From positions 62,001 to 126,000 of the forward strand of contig CAVXAF010000012.1 of assembly GCA_963759735.1 (NCBI GenBank): a stretch of 64,000 nucleotides of DNA. The letters run 5' to 3'. Shown one piece after another: positions 33,029 to 43,069 of this stretch. The translations under genes were made by a program, and so were the position numbers. Origin of the DNA: Hyphomicrobium_A sp963759735. GTDB lineage: Bacteria > Pseudomonadota > Alphaproteobacteria > Rhizobiales > Hyphomicrobiaceae. Each line of letters opens with the position of its first letter. Within the stretch, counting starts at the first letter, position 1. The notes below the pieces were generated by a model. The model had not been told where the DNA came from, did no database searches, and worked only from the letters and a program-made list of their open reading frames with translations.

Positions 33029-33111
33029 CGCCGTGGGCCGCTCGTGCGCCATCGCGTCGTAGGCACGTATGCTGCCTGCGGACGAGTGATCGAAAAGCTC
33101 AAGTACCTGGA

Positions 33112-33139
33112 TAAAAAAAGCCCGCCTGTTGGGCGGGCT
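33112..33139 (-). terminator. Intrinsic terminator for 33155-34153 gene
   Basis: A perfect 8-bp GC stem (AGCCCGCC 33119-33126 / GGCGGGCT 33132-33139). Read on the minus strand it is followed by seven Ts (33113-33119 complement). It lies 15 bases after the minus-strand stop and may also stop the opposite che transcript. Confidence 0.9.
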
Positions 33140-33154
33140 CTCATTGACGCGGGC

Positions 33155-34153
33155 CTACGCGGCTTCGGTGGCCTTTTCCGTCGCGAGGTAGCCTGGCGGA
33201 AAGACTGCCACGCATCGCATCTGCTGGGCGTAGTCGGAGCTATCTATGCGCGCTATCGAGGCCGCATCGAATTTGACGTCGTTGCTGAAATTCGGCCGAG
33301 GAGAATCGCGGAAGCGGCGTGCGCTCGCCAGGCAGACTTTCTTGTGCCACGGGTCCACGCGGTAATGCTTCTGGATCGGATTGCGATCGTGGGTCGACGA
33401 CTTCGACTTCTCAGCGATGCAGTGAACCTCGTAGCGCGAGAACAGCTCGACCGACGAGCAGTCGTAGCCATCGCCGCTGGCATGCACCACGTAGGGAGTA
33501 TAGTTGTGCACGATGAGGTCATGTGGGCTGCGGCTGGGCAGCGGGAATGACTGCACGTCGGTGCCGGGGACGAGGGGCGTGCCCAGAGTGTTCGGCGCAT
33601 TGACGATATACGTTTTGCAGTCGGCGAACTCGTTGAGCGCGTAGTAGTCCATGAACCAATCGGCTGAATATTTGAGATAAGCCGTGGGGTGCGAGTTGCC
33701 TTGCTCGAAGCTGTAGATTCGCCCCGTCGGCTTCGCCAGCAGCGTCATGTTGCGCAGCGCTGCTGCCGAGTCGAAGATATTGTCCAGGCAGCTGCCATTG
33801 AAGATGAAATCGGCATAGCCGCGATATTTGCTCGGCAGCATTCCCTGCATGTCGCAGACCACGTCAGCCTGCTCGTAGTTGCTGACGTCCAGCGACGCCA
33901 CTCGGGCGTCGGTGAAGGCCGCGAAAAATGACTCCTGAGTGATGTACGGCCGCGCGCGGGAGACGCCGACGGTTTTCTGATCGACTTCGTAGCGCACGTC
34001 ACGCTTCGGAACGCCGAGCTGCCTCAGCAGGATATCGAGTTCATCGCCCGTGAACGCGACCGACTGGCGGCCGATCGTGAGCACTGTCCCTGTGATTGGC
34101 CGGTACTTGTGCTCGTTCAAGATCATCGAGCCGGCAACGATGCTAATACCCAT
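33155..34153 (-). CDS. Hypothetical protein, possibly methyltransferase-fold
   Basis: A 332-aa cytosolic protein that I do not firmly recognise. The central part (VASLDVSNYEQADVVCDM, GYADFIFNGSCLDNIFDSA, NMTLLAKPTGRIYSFEQG) has the alternating layout of a class I SAM-dependent methyltransferase. It looks like motifs II-IV, but the glycine-rich SAM-binding motif I is not evident (VLTIGRQSVAFTG is the nearest). ATG 34153 has GAGGGG about nine bases upstream; ATG 34126 (MILNEHKYRP) is an alternative. It ends at a strong terminator. The neighbours are unrelated small genes, so context gives no function. Confidence 0.6.
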   Translation of the reverse strand: MGISIVAGSMILNEHKYRPITGTVLTIGRQSVAFTGDELDILLRQLGVPKRDVRYEVDQKTVGVSRARPYITQESFFAAFTDARVASLDVSNYEQADVVCDMQGMLPSKYRGYADFIFNGSCLDNIFDSAAALRNMTLLAKPTGRIYSFEQGNSHPTAYLKYSADWFMDYYALNEFADCKTYIVNAPNTLGTPLVPGTDVQSFPLPSRSPHDLIVHNYTPYVVHASGDGYDCSSVELFSRYEVHCIAEKSKSSTHDRNPIQKHYRVDPWHKKVCLASARRFRDSPRPNFSNDVKFDAASIARIDSSDYAQQMRCVAVFPPGYLATEKATEAA

Positions 34154-34234
34154 GTCTGAATTCCCCTCAATCGATCAGTTGACGCTCAATCGGAACAGCG
34201 CACCTGCGCTCGCGGCATGCCTCGGCGTCCGCCC

Positions 34235-34453
34235 TCACGGCGATTCCACCTTGATGGTCCACAGGGCCGCCCGCCTGCCCGCAACAATTGGATCGGAGGC
34301 TGGTTGGTGCGGGCATTCGATGTGCCTTTCGAAATAAAGACCGCCACGCTGCACGCGCTCCATCGGCCGCCCCCGCCGCTCGATCTCACAGCATTCGATG
34401 CACAGGCGCGGCGGCGTTGACGCGAACCAAGCCATCAGTCGTTGCAGGAACAT
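34235..34453 (-). CDS. Small Cys-containing hypothetical protein
   Basis: A 72-aa candidate with the Cys cluster LCIECCEIERRGRP and a later ECPHQP, which together could bind a metal. ATG 34453 is preceded by a strong GAGGGGGG stretch about five bases upstream. It lies between two other minus-strand genes. No family was recognised, and the alternative that it is a chance ORF cannot be excluded. Confidence 0.4.
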   Translation of the reverse strand: MFLQRLMAWFASTPPRLCIECCEIERRGRPMERVQRGGLYFERHIECPHQPASDPIVAGRRAALWTIKVESP

Positions 34454-34470
34454 TCACACCCCCCCTCGCT

Positions 34471-34704
34471 CTAGTGTCTGACGCCCGCGCCGAAAGCCTT
34501 CCATGCGCGGTACGACGCCTCCGCCTTGTCGAGGTCGATACGCACAGCGACGTCACGCCCCTGCTGCGCGGCGAACGAATTTGCGAGTTCCTTCACCTGC
34601 CGCTGCTCGACGGCCGACAGCGCTTCGGGCGGGGCACGCTCCGCGCCGCTCGTGGCGAGCACCGCGATTGCAAGGACGGCGATAACAAGGGCCGCGGAGT
34701 GCAT
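34471..34704 (-). CDS. Small exported hypothetical protein
   Basis: A 77-aa product starting MHSAALVIAVLAIAVLATSG, a signal peptide or N-terminal anchor, followed by a charged helical body (ALSAVEQRQVKELANSFAAQ). ATG 34704 is chosen because it begins the hydrophobic segment; the frame extends to 34854, but that part looks non-coding. No clear ribosome binding site is seen. Function unknown. Confidence 0.5.
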   Translation of the reverse strand: MHSAALVIAVLAIAVLATSGAERAPPEALSAVEQRQVKELANSFAAQQGRDVAVRIDLDKAEASYRAWKAFGAGVRH

Positions 34705-34912
34705 GGTCAACCAGGTTGCGTTTGGCAGGACGACAACTACAGGTTGTATTCCAGGGCATGTTCCTGGGTCAACAGGAGCGATCGGGCCGCTGCAAGAAAA
34801 TGCGGGAGAGATGTTGACGGCACGGCCCGCGCGCGGTCGCAGACCTCGCACCACCGCGCGGCGCGAGCAGTTCCAGCCGCCTGCCGGCGGCTCGGCTCAC
34901 AGGTGTCGGGGT

Positions 34913-35167
34913 TCAGCAGTTCTTGGTGCTGCTGGCCTGCTTGACCGCCTTCAATTGGGCCATGGCGGTCTCGCGGCGCGATTGGTCATCTTCGAATAAA
35001 TGCTGACTGCGGTCGCCCGCTTCTTTCATGAGGCGAACCGCTTCGTAACCGAGCTGCTCACAGCTATAGGCCACATAGTTTCCATAGCCGAGCGATTGCC
35101 GCTCGGTGTAGGCCGCGCAGCCGCTGGCGCAGAAGCTGACAATCAAAAGCGCGCAGGCGATCCGCAT
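34913..35167 (-). CDS. Small predicted lipoprotein
   Basis: An 84-aa protein with an N-terminal signal ending in a lipobox-like ASGC (MRIACALLIVSFCASGCAAY), so Cys 17 would be lipidated. The mature part is helical and has two further Cys (AYSCEQLGYEAVRLM, and a C-terminal KNC). ATG 35167 has GAGGAG seven bases upstream. The EQLGYEA and RRETAMAQL segments resemble short periplasmic lipoproteins common in Rhizobiales. The specific role is unknown. Confidence 0.7.
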   Translation of the reverse strand: MRIACALLIVSFCASGCAAYTERQSLGYGNYVAYSCEQLGYEAVRLMKEAGDRSQHLFEDDQSRRETAMAQLKAVKQASSTKNC

Positions 35168-35610
35168 AGAATTCTCCTCGCACGCATAATCAATCAGCGC
35201 GCGAGAGGTTCCTGCGGAGGGGACTGCGCTGCCGCGAGCTGGGCTTGAGCAGCGCCTCTTTTGGACCGTCCGGCGTCGTGAGTTCTTGCGGCCCCGCGAT
35301 AACGCCATCAGCTCCAATTCCGCACCGTCTAGGGCCGGCGCCCACCACTCTTTAATGGTTAGCCGCCATGCTACCGGCGGGGTCGTGGAGCACCGCAAGC
35401 GTGTTCTGGGTGGCGGGGCGCACGACCCCAATTGGCTGCCGACGTGCAGCCTCAACTCGAACGCCGGCGCTGTTTCGGGTGGCAGATTTGGGCCGCCAAG
35501 AGGCGCTGCAGCGGATTGTTCGTGGCGAGGAAATTCCGGACCGTTCAACCGGCTTGTTGCCACTTTCTGATCGCATGAAGGTGCTCCCCACGGAGCGCGT
35601 AGGAGAAACG
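35168..35610. other. Intergenic region without recognised gene
   Basis: About 440 bases between the divergent lipoprotein and SH3-domain genes. Short ORFs here have no ribosome binding site or recognisable content. No perfect inverted repeat longer than about 5 bp and no EcfG-type promoter was found. Confidence 0.4.
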
Positions 35611-36635
35611 ATGTTGCGGTTGGTCACTGTCATCGGTGTGCTCGGCGGCGTCAGTACCGCAATGGCCGAGCCGGTGCGCATGACCGGCGAGGACATCAGG
35701 CGCGCCATGCCGGGCGCACTGCTCGAGATCGACACTCCGCTGCGCATTGCCATTCCCGTCAAGGTCGGAACGGATGGACTGATGTCGGCCGAAGCCGGCG
35801 CCCTGGGCCTCACGCTCGGCGCCACCAAGGATCGCGGCCGCTGGTGGGCCGACGGCGACAAGCTCTGCATGAAATGGTTTCGCTGGTTCGATGCCAAGCC
35901 GCGCTGCATGACCCTGCATCGGGACGGCAACCGCGTGAACTGGGCGGAGGGCAGCGGCGAAAGCGGCACCGCGACCATCACCGAGGCCAAACCGATCGTG
36001 GCGGCCGTCGAGCCGCCGCCGATTAAGAAGACAAAGCCCGCCGAGCGGCCAGAGACAGCAGTATTGCCGGTCGAGGAAACGCAGGCCGCCGCGCCGGTGC
36101 CGTGCAAGAGCCCGACGCATTGGCGATCCGCAAGCCGTTCGCGACTGCGGCGCTGAGCCAGATGTTCACCTCTCCCGAGCCGGACAAGCCCGATCCGCAA
36201 ATGCTTGGCATGGGCGAAAGCCAGGACGCACGACCGGCACCCGTAGCCGAGCCCGCAGCACCGCCGCGCATCGCGCAGCCGGCACCGGTGCGCAAGAAGA
36301 AGATCCCCGTTGCTTCCGCCGCTCCCGCTGCCGTGCATGCCGCCACCAAGAGTGCGCGCCACGCGCCGGCGGCTCCCAAGGCGGCAAGCGCGTCCAAAAC
36401 ACTAGTCTCGTTTCGCGTCGCCGGCGTCGGCTTCGGCGACACGCTCAACGTGCGAAGCGGCCCTTCTGAGTATCACTCTCCGGTCGGCACGATCTCCTCG
36501 GAGGGTCGCGGGGTGCAGATCATAGGCACCTGCCGTGAACTCTGGTGCCCCATTCGCCACGGGCGGCTCACCGGCTGGGTGAACCGCTACTACCTCGCTG
36601 AAGACGGCGTGCAGCGCGCTTCGGCACGGCGATAA
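35611..36635 (+). CDS. Secreted SH3-domain protein, frameshifted near 36101
   Basis: About 341 aa when one base is restored at about 36101. The N-terminal frame has a signal peptide (MLRLVTVIGVLGGVSTAMAE) and a ~100-residue domain (MTGEDIRRAMPGALLEIDTP, LCMKWFRWFDAKPRCMTLHR) like periplasmic DUF995-type proteins. Then the frame changes (AAPVP to VQEPDALAIRKPF), leading into a Pro/Ala/Lys linker. The C-terminal bacterial SH3 domain is NVRSGPSEYHSPVGTISSEG...CPIRHGRLTGWVNRYYL. Bacterial SH3 domains often bind peptidoglycan. ATG 35611 has AGGAGA five bases upstream. Two separate genes are possible, but the second frame has no ribosome binding site. Confidence 0.7.
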
Positions 36636-37017
36636 CGCGACGCCGAGGAGGGCCGACGGAAGCCTTAGAGCCGCGGGCCTGCGTGTACCAATTGCTTCAC
36701 CCTTTGCTAAGCATGCCTCGCAAACCCTTGCGATGAGGCGGCTTGCGACCCCGCCGCGGCAAGCATCCGGGCAGCGTCGATAAAGCAATGGTTTCCGCGC
36801 CAAACCTGCACATAACGCGATGAGCGAGGCGCCACGCCGACGGCGAAGGGGTTAACGCGCGTATTCAAATTATCAACACTCTGGCGCGCACCTTCGCCCT
36901 TGTTGCGGGCGGTGCAGCGTGCGGGTGGGGCTTGGTCCGGCTTATGCATCTGTCGTCCGTAAACGGCGATGCGTTCCGCAGTGGCATCGGCGCCCGAGTA
37001 GCTGAGTAACGAAATTC
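36636..37017. other. Intergenic region upstream of the GNAT-asnB operon
   Basis: About 380 bases. It contains a short palindrome TCGCAA-ACCC-TTGCGA (about 36720-36735) and an AT-rich patch near 36860-36880 that may hold the operon promoter. No ORF was credible. Confidence 0.4.
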
Positions 37018-38115
37018 ATGGCCGAAACCATTCGCCCTTGCCGACACGAGGATGTGCCCGCGCTCGCCGGGATGTTCACGCGCGTTTTCCGCGGCAAGCA
37101 GCGCGTGCGCGGCAATGAGCTTGCAAGCTATATCGACGACATCGTCTTCAGCAGCGCCGGGGGTGGGGCAGAGCCGCGGTCGCGCGTCTTCCTTGATGCT
37201 GCCGGCGAGGTACGCGGCTTCATCGGCATCTGGCCGCGCCGCATGCAAATAAACGGACGCAGTATCGAAGCGGCGATTGCCGGTTCGCTGATGGTGGATC
37301 GGCCCGAGGCACATCCGACGGCAGGAGCGCGACTGCTGCGCTCGTTCCTCGCCGGACCGCAAGACCTTTCGTTCAGCGAAACGGCCAACGACATCTCGCA
37401 GCGCATGTGGGAGAAGGCCGGCGGCGAGCGCTTAGCTTCCTCCAGCCTCGACTGGGTACGCGTTCTGCGCCCGGCCGGAGCTGCCGTCGCCGTTGCCAAG
37501 ACGGTGTTTCGTCCGGCCTCGGTGCTTCGCCCGGTGGCGTCGGGCATCGACCGCCTTATCGCCGGGCACGCGCGCAATCCGCTGACACTTCCCGCCGCTC
37601 CCGCCGGCTACCATGACGCCGACGCAACGAGCGTCGAAATCGCCGAACTCATTCCAGTGCTGAGCGCCAGCTATGGGGTGCACCCTGACTGGCGCTCGCC
37701 GACCCTTCCTTTCCTTCTCGCCCACGCTGAGACGAAGGAGCGCTATGGCGAGCTGCAGCGGCGCATCGTCTACGCCAAAGGGCGCGGCGCGGTCGGTTGC
37801 TACCTTTGCTATATGCGGCGCGGCGAAGTGGCGAGGGTGCTGCAGGTGCTGGCGCTGCCCGACGCCGTCGGCCCCACTCTTGACAGTCTGTTCGCACAGG
37901 CAGCGCGGCTCGGTTGCGTCGCTGTTCGCGGTCGCGTCGAGAGCGCGCTGCTCGATGCCCTCGTCGCGCGCCACTGCCTGCTTTTCCACGGCGCTGCCAT
38001 CGTCATGCATGCCCGCGACAAGTCACTCATGGATGAAGTCCGCCACTCACGCGTCGTGCTCACCGGCCTTGCCGGTGAATCCTGGACGCGTTTTGTCGGC
38101 GGCGAGTTTGCGTAA
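37018..38115 (+). CDS. GNAT-like acyltransferase
   Basis: A 365-aa protein whose first half fits the GNAT N-acyltransferase fold (IRPCRHEDVPALAGMFTRVF at the start, IGIWPRRMQINGRSIEAAIA before the acyl-CoA region, LMVDRPEAHPTAGARLLRSF as the core). The C-terminal half looks like a second, degenerate GNAT module (YLCYMRRGEVARVLQVLALP). Such enzymes transfer acyl groups from CoA or ACP to an amine. It begins an operon with an amidotransferase, an ACP and an acyl-AMP ligase, so the ACP-bound acyl group made there is a plausible donor. Acceptor unknown. The asnB start is 29 bases downstream. Confidence 0.75.
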   Translation: MAETIRPCRHEDVPALAGMFTRVFRGKQRVRGNELASYIDDIVFSSAGGGAEPRSRVFLDAAGEVRGFIGIWPRRMQINGRSIEAAIAGSLMVDRPEAHPTAGARLLRSFLAGPQDLSFSETANDISQRMWEKAGGERLASSSLDWVRVLRPAGAAVAVAKTVFRPASVLRPVASGIDRLIAGHARNPLTLPAAPAGYHDADATSVEIAELIPVLSASYGVHPDWRSPTLPFLLAHAETKERYGELQRRIVYAKGRGAVGCYLCYMRRGEVARVLQVLALPDAVGPTLDSLFAQAARLGCVAVRGRVESALLDALVARHCLLFHGAAIVMHARDKSLMDEVRHSRVVLTGLAGESWTRFVGGEFA

Positions 38116-38144
38116 AGGAGCGCTCGGCGCTCAGGAGTTGGTTT

Positions 38145-40167
38145 ATGTGCGGAATAGCTGGCTACTATCGCCTGGCACTGGCTCCGGAGAGCCGCTCGGG
38201 CCTGTTGACGCGCATGGTCGAGCAACTGGCGCATCGCGGCCCCGACGGCAACGGCACCTACGATCGACGGTGACGTCGGCCTCGCCCACGCCCGCCTCAG
38301 CATCATCGACGTCGATGGCGGCCGCCAGCCGATGTGCAACGAGGACGGCACCGTCTGGATCACCTTCAACGGCGAGATCTTCAATTACGTCGAGTTGCGC
38401 GCCGAGCTGATCGCTCGCGGCCACGTCTTCAAGACGACCTCCGATACCGAGGTCATCGTGCATCTCTACGAGGAGCAGGGTCCAGACTGCGTCGAGGCGC
38501 TGAACGGCGACTTCGCCTTCGCCATCTGGGACAAGCGCCAACAGCGCCTGGTGATGGCGCGTGACCGCGTCGGCGTGCGCCCGCTCTACTACACGGTGCG
38601 CGATGGCGGGCTGGTGTTCGCCTCCGAGGTGAAGGCGCTGCTCGCCGTGCCAGGTATCAACGCCGAGCTCGACCCGATCGCTCTCGACCAGATGTTCACC
38701 TTCTGGTTTCCGCTCGCGCCGCGCACTCCGTTCAAGGACATTGCCGAGCTGCCGCCGGGGCATGTACTCGTGGCGACGCGCGAGGGCATCAAGACGCGGC
38801 AATATTGGCAGTTCCAATACCCCGATGCCGCCGACGACCGCCCCGTCTCGGCAGCTGAGGAAGCCAAGCTCACCGAAGAGGTGCGCGCGCTGCTGCTCGA
38901 TGCGGTGCGCATCCGGCTGCGGGCCGACGTGCCGATCGGCGCCTACCTGAGCGGCGGGCTCGATTCATCAATCACCACTGCGGCGATCCGCCATTTCGTC
39001 CCTGAACAGCTGCGTTCCTTCTCCGTCGCCTTCGAGACGGCCGAGTTCGACGAGAGCATGTTCCAGGAGGAGATGGTCGCCTCGCTCGGCCTGCGCCATT
39101 CGGTGACCCTGTGCCGCGACAGCGACATCGCGGCCGTGCTGCCCGAACTCATCCGCCATACCGAGCGGCCGATCATGCGCACCGCGCCGGCTCCCATGCT
39201 GATGCTGTCGCGGCTGGTGCGTGACAGCGGTCTCAAGGTGGTGATGACGGGCGAGGGCGCCGATGAGGTGTTCGCCGGCTACGATGTGTTCAAGGAAGCC
39301 AAGGTGCGCCGCTTCTGCGCCGCGCAGCCGAACTCGAAGCGTCGGCCGCTGCTGCTGCGCAAGCTCTACCCGTACCTGCCGCGCCTGCGCAGCCAGTCGC
39401 AGCGCTATCTCGAAGCGTTCTTCGGCGGACAGGCGACGTCGCTCGACGACCCGCTCTATTCGCATCTCCCGCGTTTCCGCACCAGCGCCGGCGCCAAGGG
39501 CTTCTTCTCGTCCGACCTGCGCGCGCAACTGGGAAATTACGATGCGCTGGCTGAAATGCGCGAGCGCCTGCCCGCCGACTTCATGCGCTGGCATCCGCTG
39601 TCGCAGTCGCAATACCTCGAGAGCGCCTACCTGTTGCCCGGTTATATACTCTCCTCGCAGGGCGACCGGGTGAGCATGGCAAATGGCGTCGAGGGCCGCT
39701 TCCCGTTCCTCGACCACCGCCTCATCGAGCTTGCATCGCGCATTCCCCCGCGGCTGAAGCTGAAGGGTCTGGTCGAGAAGCACATCCTGCGCGAGAGCGT
39801 CAAAGACATGCTGCCCGACGTCATCGCGCAGCGGCCCAAGCAGCCCTATCGCGCTCCCGAGAGCCGCGCCTTCCTGCGCTCGCGGGTCGGGGCGACGGTG
39901 CTCGATCACATGTCGCGCGCCAACGTGGGCGCGGCGGGCTACTTCGAGCCCGAGTTCGTCGCCCGCCTGGTCGAGAAGTGCGAAAAGCTCCCCTCGACGG
40001 GATTCCGCGACAACCTCGCTTTCGTCGGCATCCTGTCGACGCAGGTCTGGCACGAGGCGTTCGTCGGCGCCGCCGCCCCGGACCGTGGCATGGACATTGC
40101 TATCTCTGACCCAAGCATCCGGCGCAGCGAAGACAATCCCGCCTCGGCCACGCCGGCCAGCCCATAA
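38145..40167 (+). CDS. asnB: Asparagine synthetase B-type glutamine amidotransferase, frameshifted near 38262
   Basis: A class II amidotransferase plus ATP-pyrophosphatase, ~673 aa when the frame is restored. The N-terminal nucleophile Cys 2 is in MCGIAGYY, followed by LAHRGPDGNGTY. The frame then shifts by one base at about 38262 and homology resumes with IDGDVGLAHARLSIIDVDGG and FNGEIFNYVELRAEL. The C-terminal synthetase domain has the PP-loop SGGLDSSITTA and TGEGADEVFAGYD. All catalytic motifs are kept, so the shift is probably an assembly error. Relatives amidate Asp, sugars or natural-product carboxylates; next to an ACP and acyl-AMP ligase, a biosynthetic substrate is likelier than plain asparagine. 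Confidence 0.85.
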
Positions 40168-40187
40168 CAACCAGCGAGTAAGTTCTC

Positions 40188-40466
40188 ATGGCAAACAACC
40201 TGAAGCCGTCGATCCGCGAATTCATCGAGATGAGCTTTCTGTTCCGCGAAGACCGGGTGGGCCTGACGGACCATAAGTCTCTGCTCGGCGCCGGGCTGAT
40301 CGATTCCACCGGCATTCTGGAGCTGGTCTCCTACCTCGAAAGCGAGTTCGGCATCGCCGTCGAGGATGAGGAAATTGTTCCGGAAAACCTCGATTCCGTT
40401 GATCAGATTGCGGTTTACGTGGCTAGCAAGCAGTCAGCAGGACGGATTACCGGCATCGCTGTGTGA
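40188..40466 (+). CDS. Acyl carrier protein-like protein
   Basis: A 92-aa ACP of the phosphopantetheine-attachment family. The prosthetic-group Ser is residue 40 in LLGAGLIDSTGILELVSYLE, where the usual DSL is DST; helix II (ILELVSYLESEFGIAVEDEE) is typical. It is not the fatty-acid AcpP, as both sequence and context (between asnB and an acyl-AMP ligase) differ. A carrier for an activated acid in this operon is inferred. The start ATG 40188 lies 20 bases after the asnB stop. Confidence 0.85.
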   Translation: MANNLKPSIREFIEMSFLFREDRVGLTDHKSLLGAGLIDSTGILELVSYLESEFGIAVEDEEIVPENLDSVDQIAVYVASKQSAGRITGIAV

Positions 40467-40511
40467 GGCAACTCGCACTGCAACCGCGCCGCCGTCATGA
40501 GGAGTGTGCCC

Positions 40512-42079
40512 ATGCGCTTTGAAATGTTTTTGCGCCAGAGCGCGCTGCGTTTTCCCGACAAGACGGCGCTTGTCGCCTCGGGCAGGCGTCTGACCTACAG
40601 CCAGCTCGACGATCTCTCCGACGAACTCGCCCAGGGCCTGATCGATCGCGGCATCGAGCGGGGCGATCGCGTCGTGCTATTCCTGGACAACAGCGCCGAG
40701 GCGGTTGTCTCAATATTTGCGGTGCTGAAGGCCGGCGCCGTGTTCAGCCCGGTTAATCCTTCGACCAAAGCCGACAAGCTCGCCTACATTCTCAACAACT
40801 GCCGCGCGCGGGCGCTGATCACCCAGCAGAAGACCGCCGGGATCGCGGCCGACGCCGCACTCGCAGCGCCATCCGTCACGCTGACCGTCGTCGCCGACGG
40901 CGAGACGGTACCGTCGGGGACGGGGTTTGCGCATTGGAACGAGGTGTTGAACGCGCCGACGTTCGCCCTTCTCAGCGGTACGCGCGGCATCGATATCGAT
41001 CTGGCGATGCTCATCTACACCTCGGGGTCGACCGGCTTCCCCAAGGGCGTGATGATGACGCATCAGAATGTCGTCGCCGCCGCGACCTCGATCACCACCT
41101 ACCTCGAGAACACCGCCGACGACATCATCCTCAACGTGCTGCCGGTTGCCTTCGACTACGGCCTTTATCAAGTGCTGATGGCAGTGAAGGTCGGCGCCAC
41201 ACTGGTTCTTGAGAAGTCGTTCGCATTCCCGCAGGTCATCCTCAATCGCGCCGCTGAAGAGAAGGTCACCGGACTGCCGCTGGTGCCGACCATGGCCGCC
41301 ATCCTCATCGGGCAGCGCAATCTGCAGCCCGGTACGCTGCCGCATCTGCGCTACATCACCAACACTGCCGCGGCGTTGCCGCCGGTGCACATAGAGAAGC
41401 TGCAGGCGCTGTTCCCGCATGCCGCGCTCTACTCGATGTACGGCCTCACCGAGTGCAAACGCTGCACCTGGCTGCCGCCGGTCGAGCTTAAAAACCGCAT
41501 TTCCTCGGTCGGTATCGCCATCCCCGGCACCGAAGCCTACGTCGTCGACGACGGCGGCAAGGTCGTTGAACCGGGCGTCGTCGGCGAACTGGTCATTCGC
41601 GGCGGGCATGTGATGAAGGGCTATTGGGAGAACCCGGAGGCGACCGCGCGGGCGCTGCGTCCCGGGCCGCATGCCTGGGAGCGTGTGCTCTATACGGGCG
41701 ATCTCTTCCGCACTGATGATGAGGGCTACCTCTATTTCGTCGGCCGCAAGGACGACATCATCAAGTCGCGTGGCGAGAAGGTACCTCCCAAGGAGGTTGA
41801 GAACGTCATCTATGCGTTGCCGGGCGTCGCCGAGGTGGCCGTCATCGGCGTGCCGGATGCGATCCTTGGCAAGGCCATCAAGGCCGTCGTCGCCTGCGAG
41901 GTCGGCGCCAACCTCACCGAAACCGACGTGCTGCGCCACTGCGCGCGCTTCCTGGAAGACTTCATGGTGCCGAAGTTTGTCGAATTCCGTCCATCACTCC
42001 CTAAGACGAACTCGGCAAGATCAGCCGCCGCCTTGTCGCCGAAGACCAAGCCGAGAGACCCAACGATGCAGCGCTCTGA
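40512..42079 (+). CDS. Acyl-AMP ligase (AMP-dependent synthetase), frameshifted near 42015
   Basis: ANL-superfamily enzyme of ~522 aa after correction. It has the P-loop LIYTSGSTGFPKGVMMTHQN, LYSMYGLTECKRCTWLPP and VLYTGDLFRTDDEGYLYFVG with the RKDDIIKSRGEKV hinge. The frame reads on into the next gene only because one base (probably in a G run at 42013-42015) is missing. Adding it gives the standard C-terminus PKTNSGKISRRLVAED and a stop at 42077-42079, overlapping the nadE-type start. ATG 40512 has GGAG seven bases upstream. It probably charges the adjacent ACP (40188) with a carboxylic acid, which is an inference from the pairing. Confidence 0.85.
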
Positions 42080-43064
42080 AGAATTCTCGCCTGAAGTCTT
42101 GCGGCTCGATGCGCCCGTGGCCGTACGCGGCATAACGCAAGGCATATCCAATCAGGTGCTGCGCCAGCTGCGGCGCCGCGGTGCGGTGATCGGACTGTCC
42201 GGTGGTATCGACTCAAGCATCACCGCCGCCTTATGCGCGGCGGCTCTCGGTCCGGCCAATGTCCTGGGCGTGCTGATGCCGGAGCAGGATTCCGATCCTG
42301 AAAGCCTGCGCCTGGGCCGCCTCGTCGCCGAGACCTACGGTATTCGCCATGTGGTCGAGGACATCGCACCGACGCTGGCGGCGGCCGGCTGCTATCTGCG
42401 CCGCGACGGCGCCATCCGCGAGCTGTTCCCCGCGTACGGCCCCGACTGGACCTGCAAGGTCGTGCTGTCGAACGCCCTGCACGGCAATCGCTACAGCATG
42501 ACCAAGCTGGTGGTGCAGACGCCGGGCGGGGAAATCCAGGAGGCGCGCATGCCTCTTGCCACCTATCAGGCGGTCGTCGCCGCAACAAACATGAAGCAGC
42601 GCATCCGCAAGCAGCTCGAGTACTACCATGCGGACCGGCTAAACTACGCGGTGGCTGGAACGCCGAACAAGCTCGAGTACGACCAGGGCTTCTTCGTCAA
42701 GAACGGCGACGGCGCGGCCGATTTCAAACCCATAGCGCACCTCTACAAGACGCAGGTCTACCAGCTCGCCGGCGAGCTTGGCGTGCCGGCGGAGATCCTG
42801 CGGCGTCCGCCTACCACCGACACGTGGCCGATGCTGCAGACGCAGGAGGAGTTCTACTTCGCGCTCCCCTACGCGCAGATGGATCTATGCCTTTACGGAC
42901 TTGAGCATGGCGTGCCGGCCGCCGAGGTGGCCCGCGCCATAAACCTCACTGAAGAGCAGGTGTCGCTCGTCTGGCAGGACATCGCGGCCAAGCGCAAGGC
43001 GACCCGCTATCTGCACCAGCCGCCGCTGCTGATCGGCGAAGATGACATCGGCCACGTCGCCTAG
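42066..43064 (+). CDS. NadE-type ammonia-dependent synthetase
   Basis: A PP-loop ATPase of the NAD synthetase family, 332 aa. ATP site AVIGLSGGIDSSITAALCAA (about residues 40-59) and the family motif GTPNKLEYDQGFFVKNGDGA followed by LYKTQVYQLAGELGVPAEIL. It lacks the N-terminal nitrilase domain, so it would use free ammonia. It is longer than E. coli NadE (275 aa), and its operon context (GNAT, AsnB-type, ACP, acyl-AMP ligase) is unlike that of a housekeeping nadE. It could therefore amidate another carboxylate via an adenylate. ATG 42066 lies inside the corrected ligase end. NAD synthesis remains possible. Confidence 0.83.
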   Translation: MQRSEEFSPEVLRLDAPVAVRGITQGISNQVLRQLRRRGAVIGLSGGIDSSITAALCAAALGPANVLGVLMPEQDSDPESLRLGRLVAETYGIRHVVEDIAPTLAAAGCYLRRDGAIRELFPAYGPDWTCKVVLSNALHGNRYSMTKLVVQTPGGEIQEARMPLATYQAVVAATNMKQRIRKQLEYYHADRLNYAVAGTPNKLEYDQGFFVKNGDGAADFKPIAHLYKTQVYQLAGELGVPAEILRRPPTTDTWPMLQTQEEFYFALPYAQMDLCLYGLEHGVPAAEVARAINLTEEQVSLVWQDIAAKRKATRYLHQPPLLIGEDDIGHVA

Positions 43065-43069
43065 CGCTT

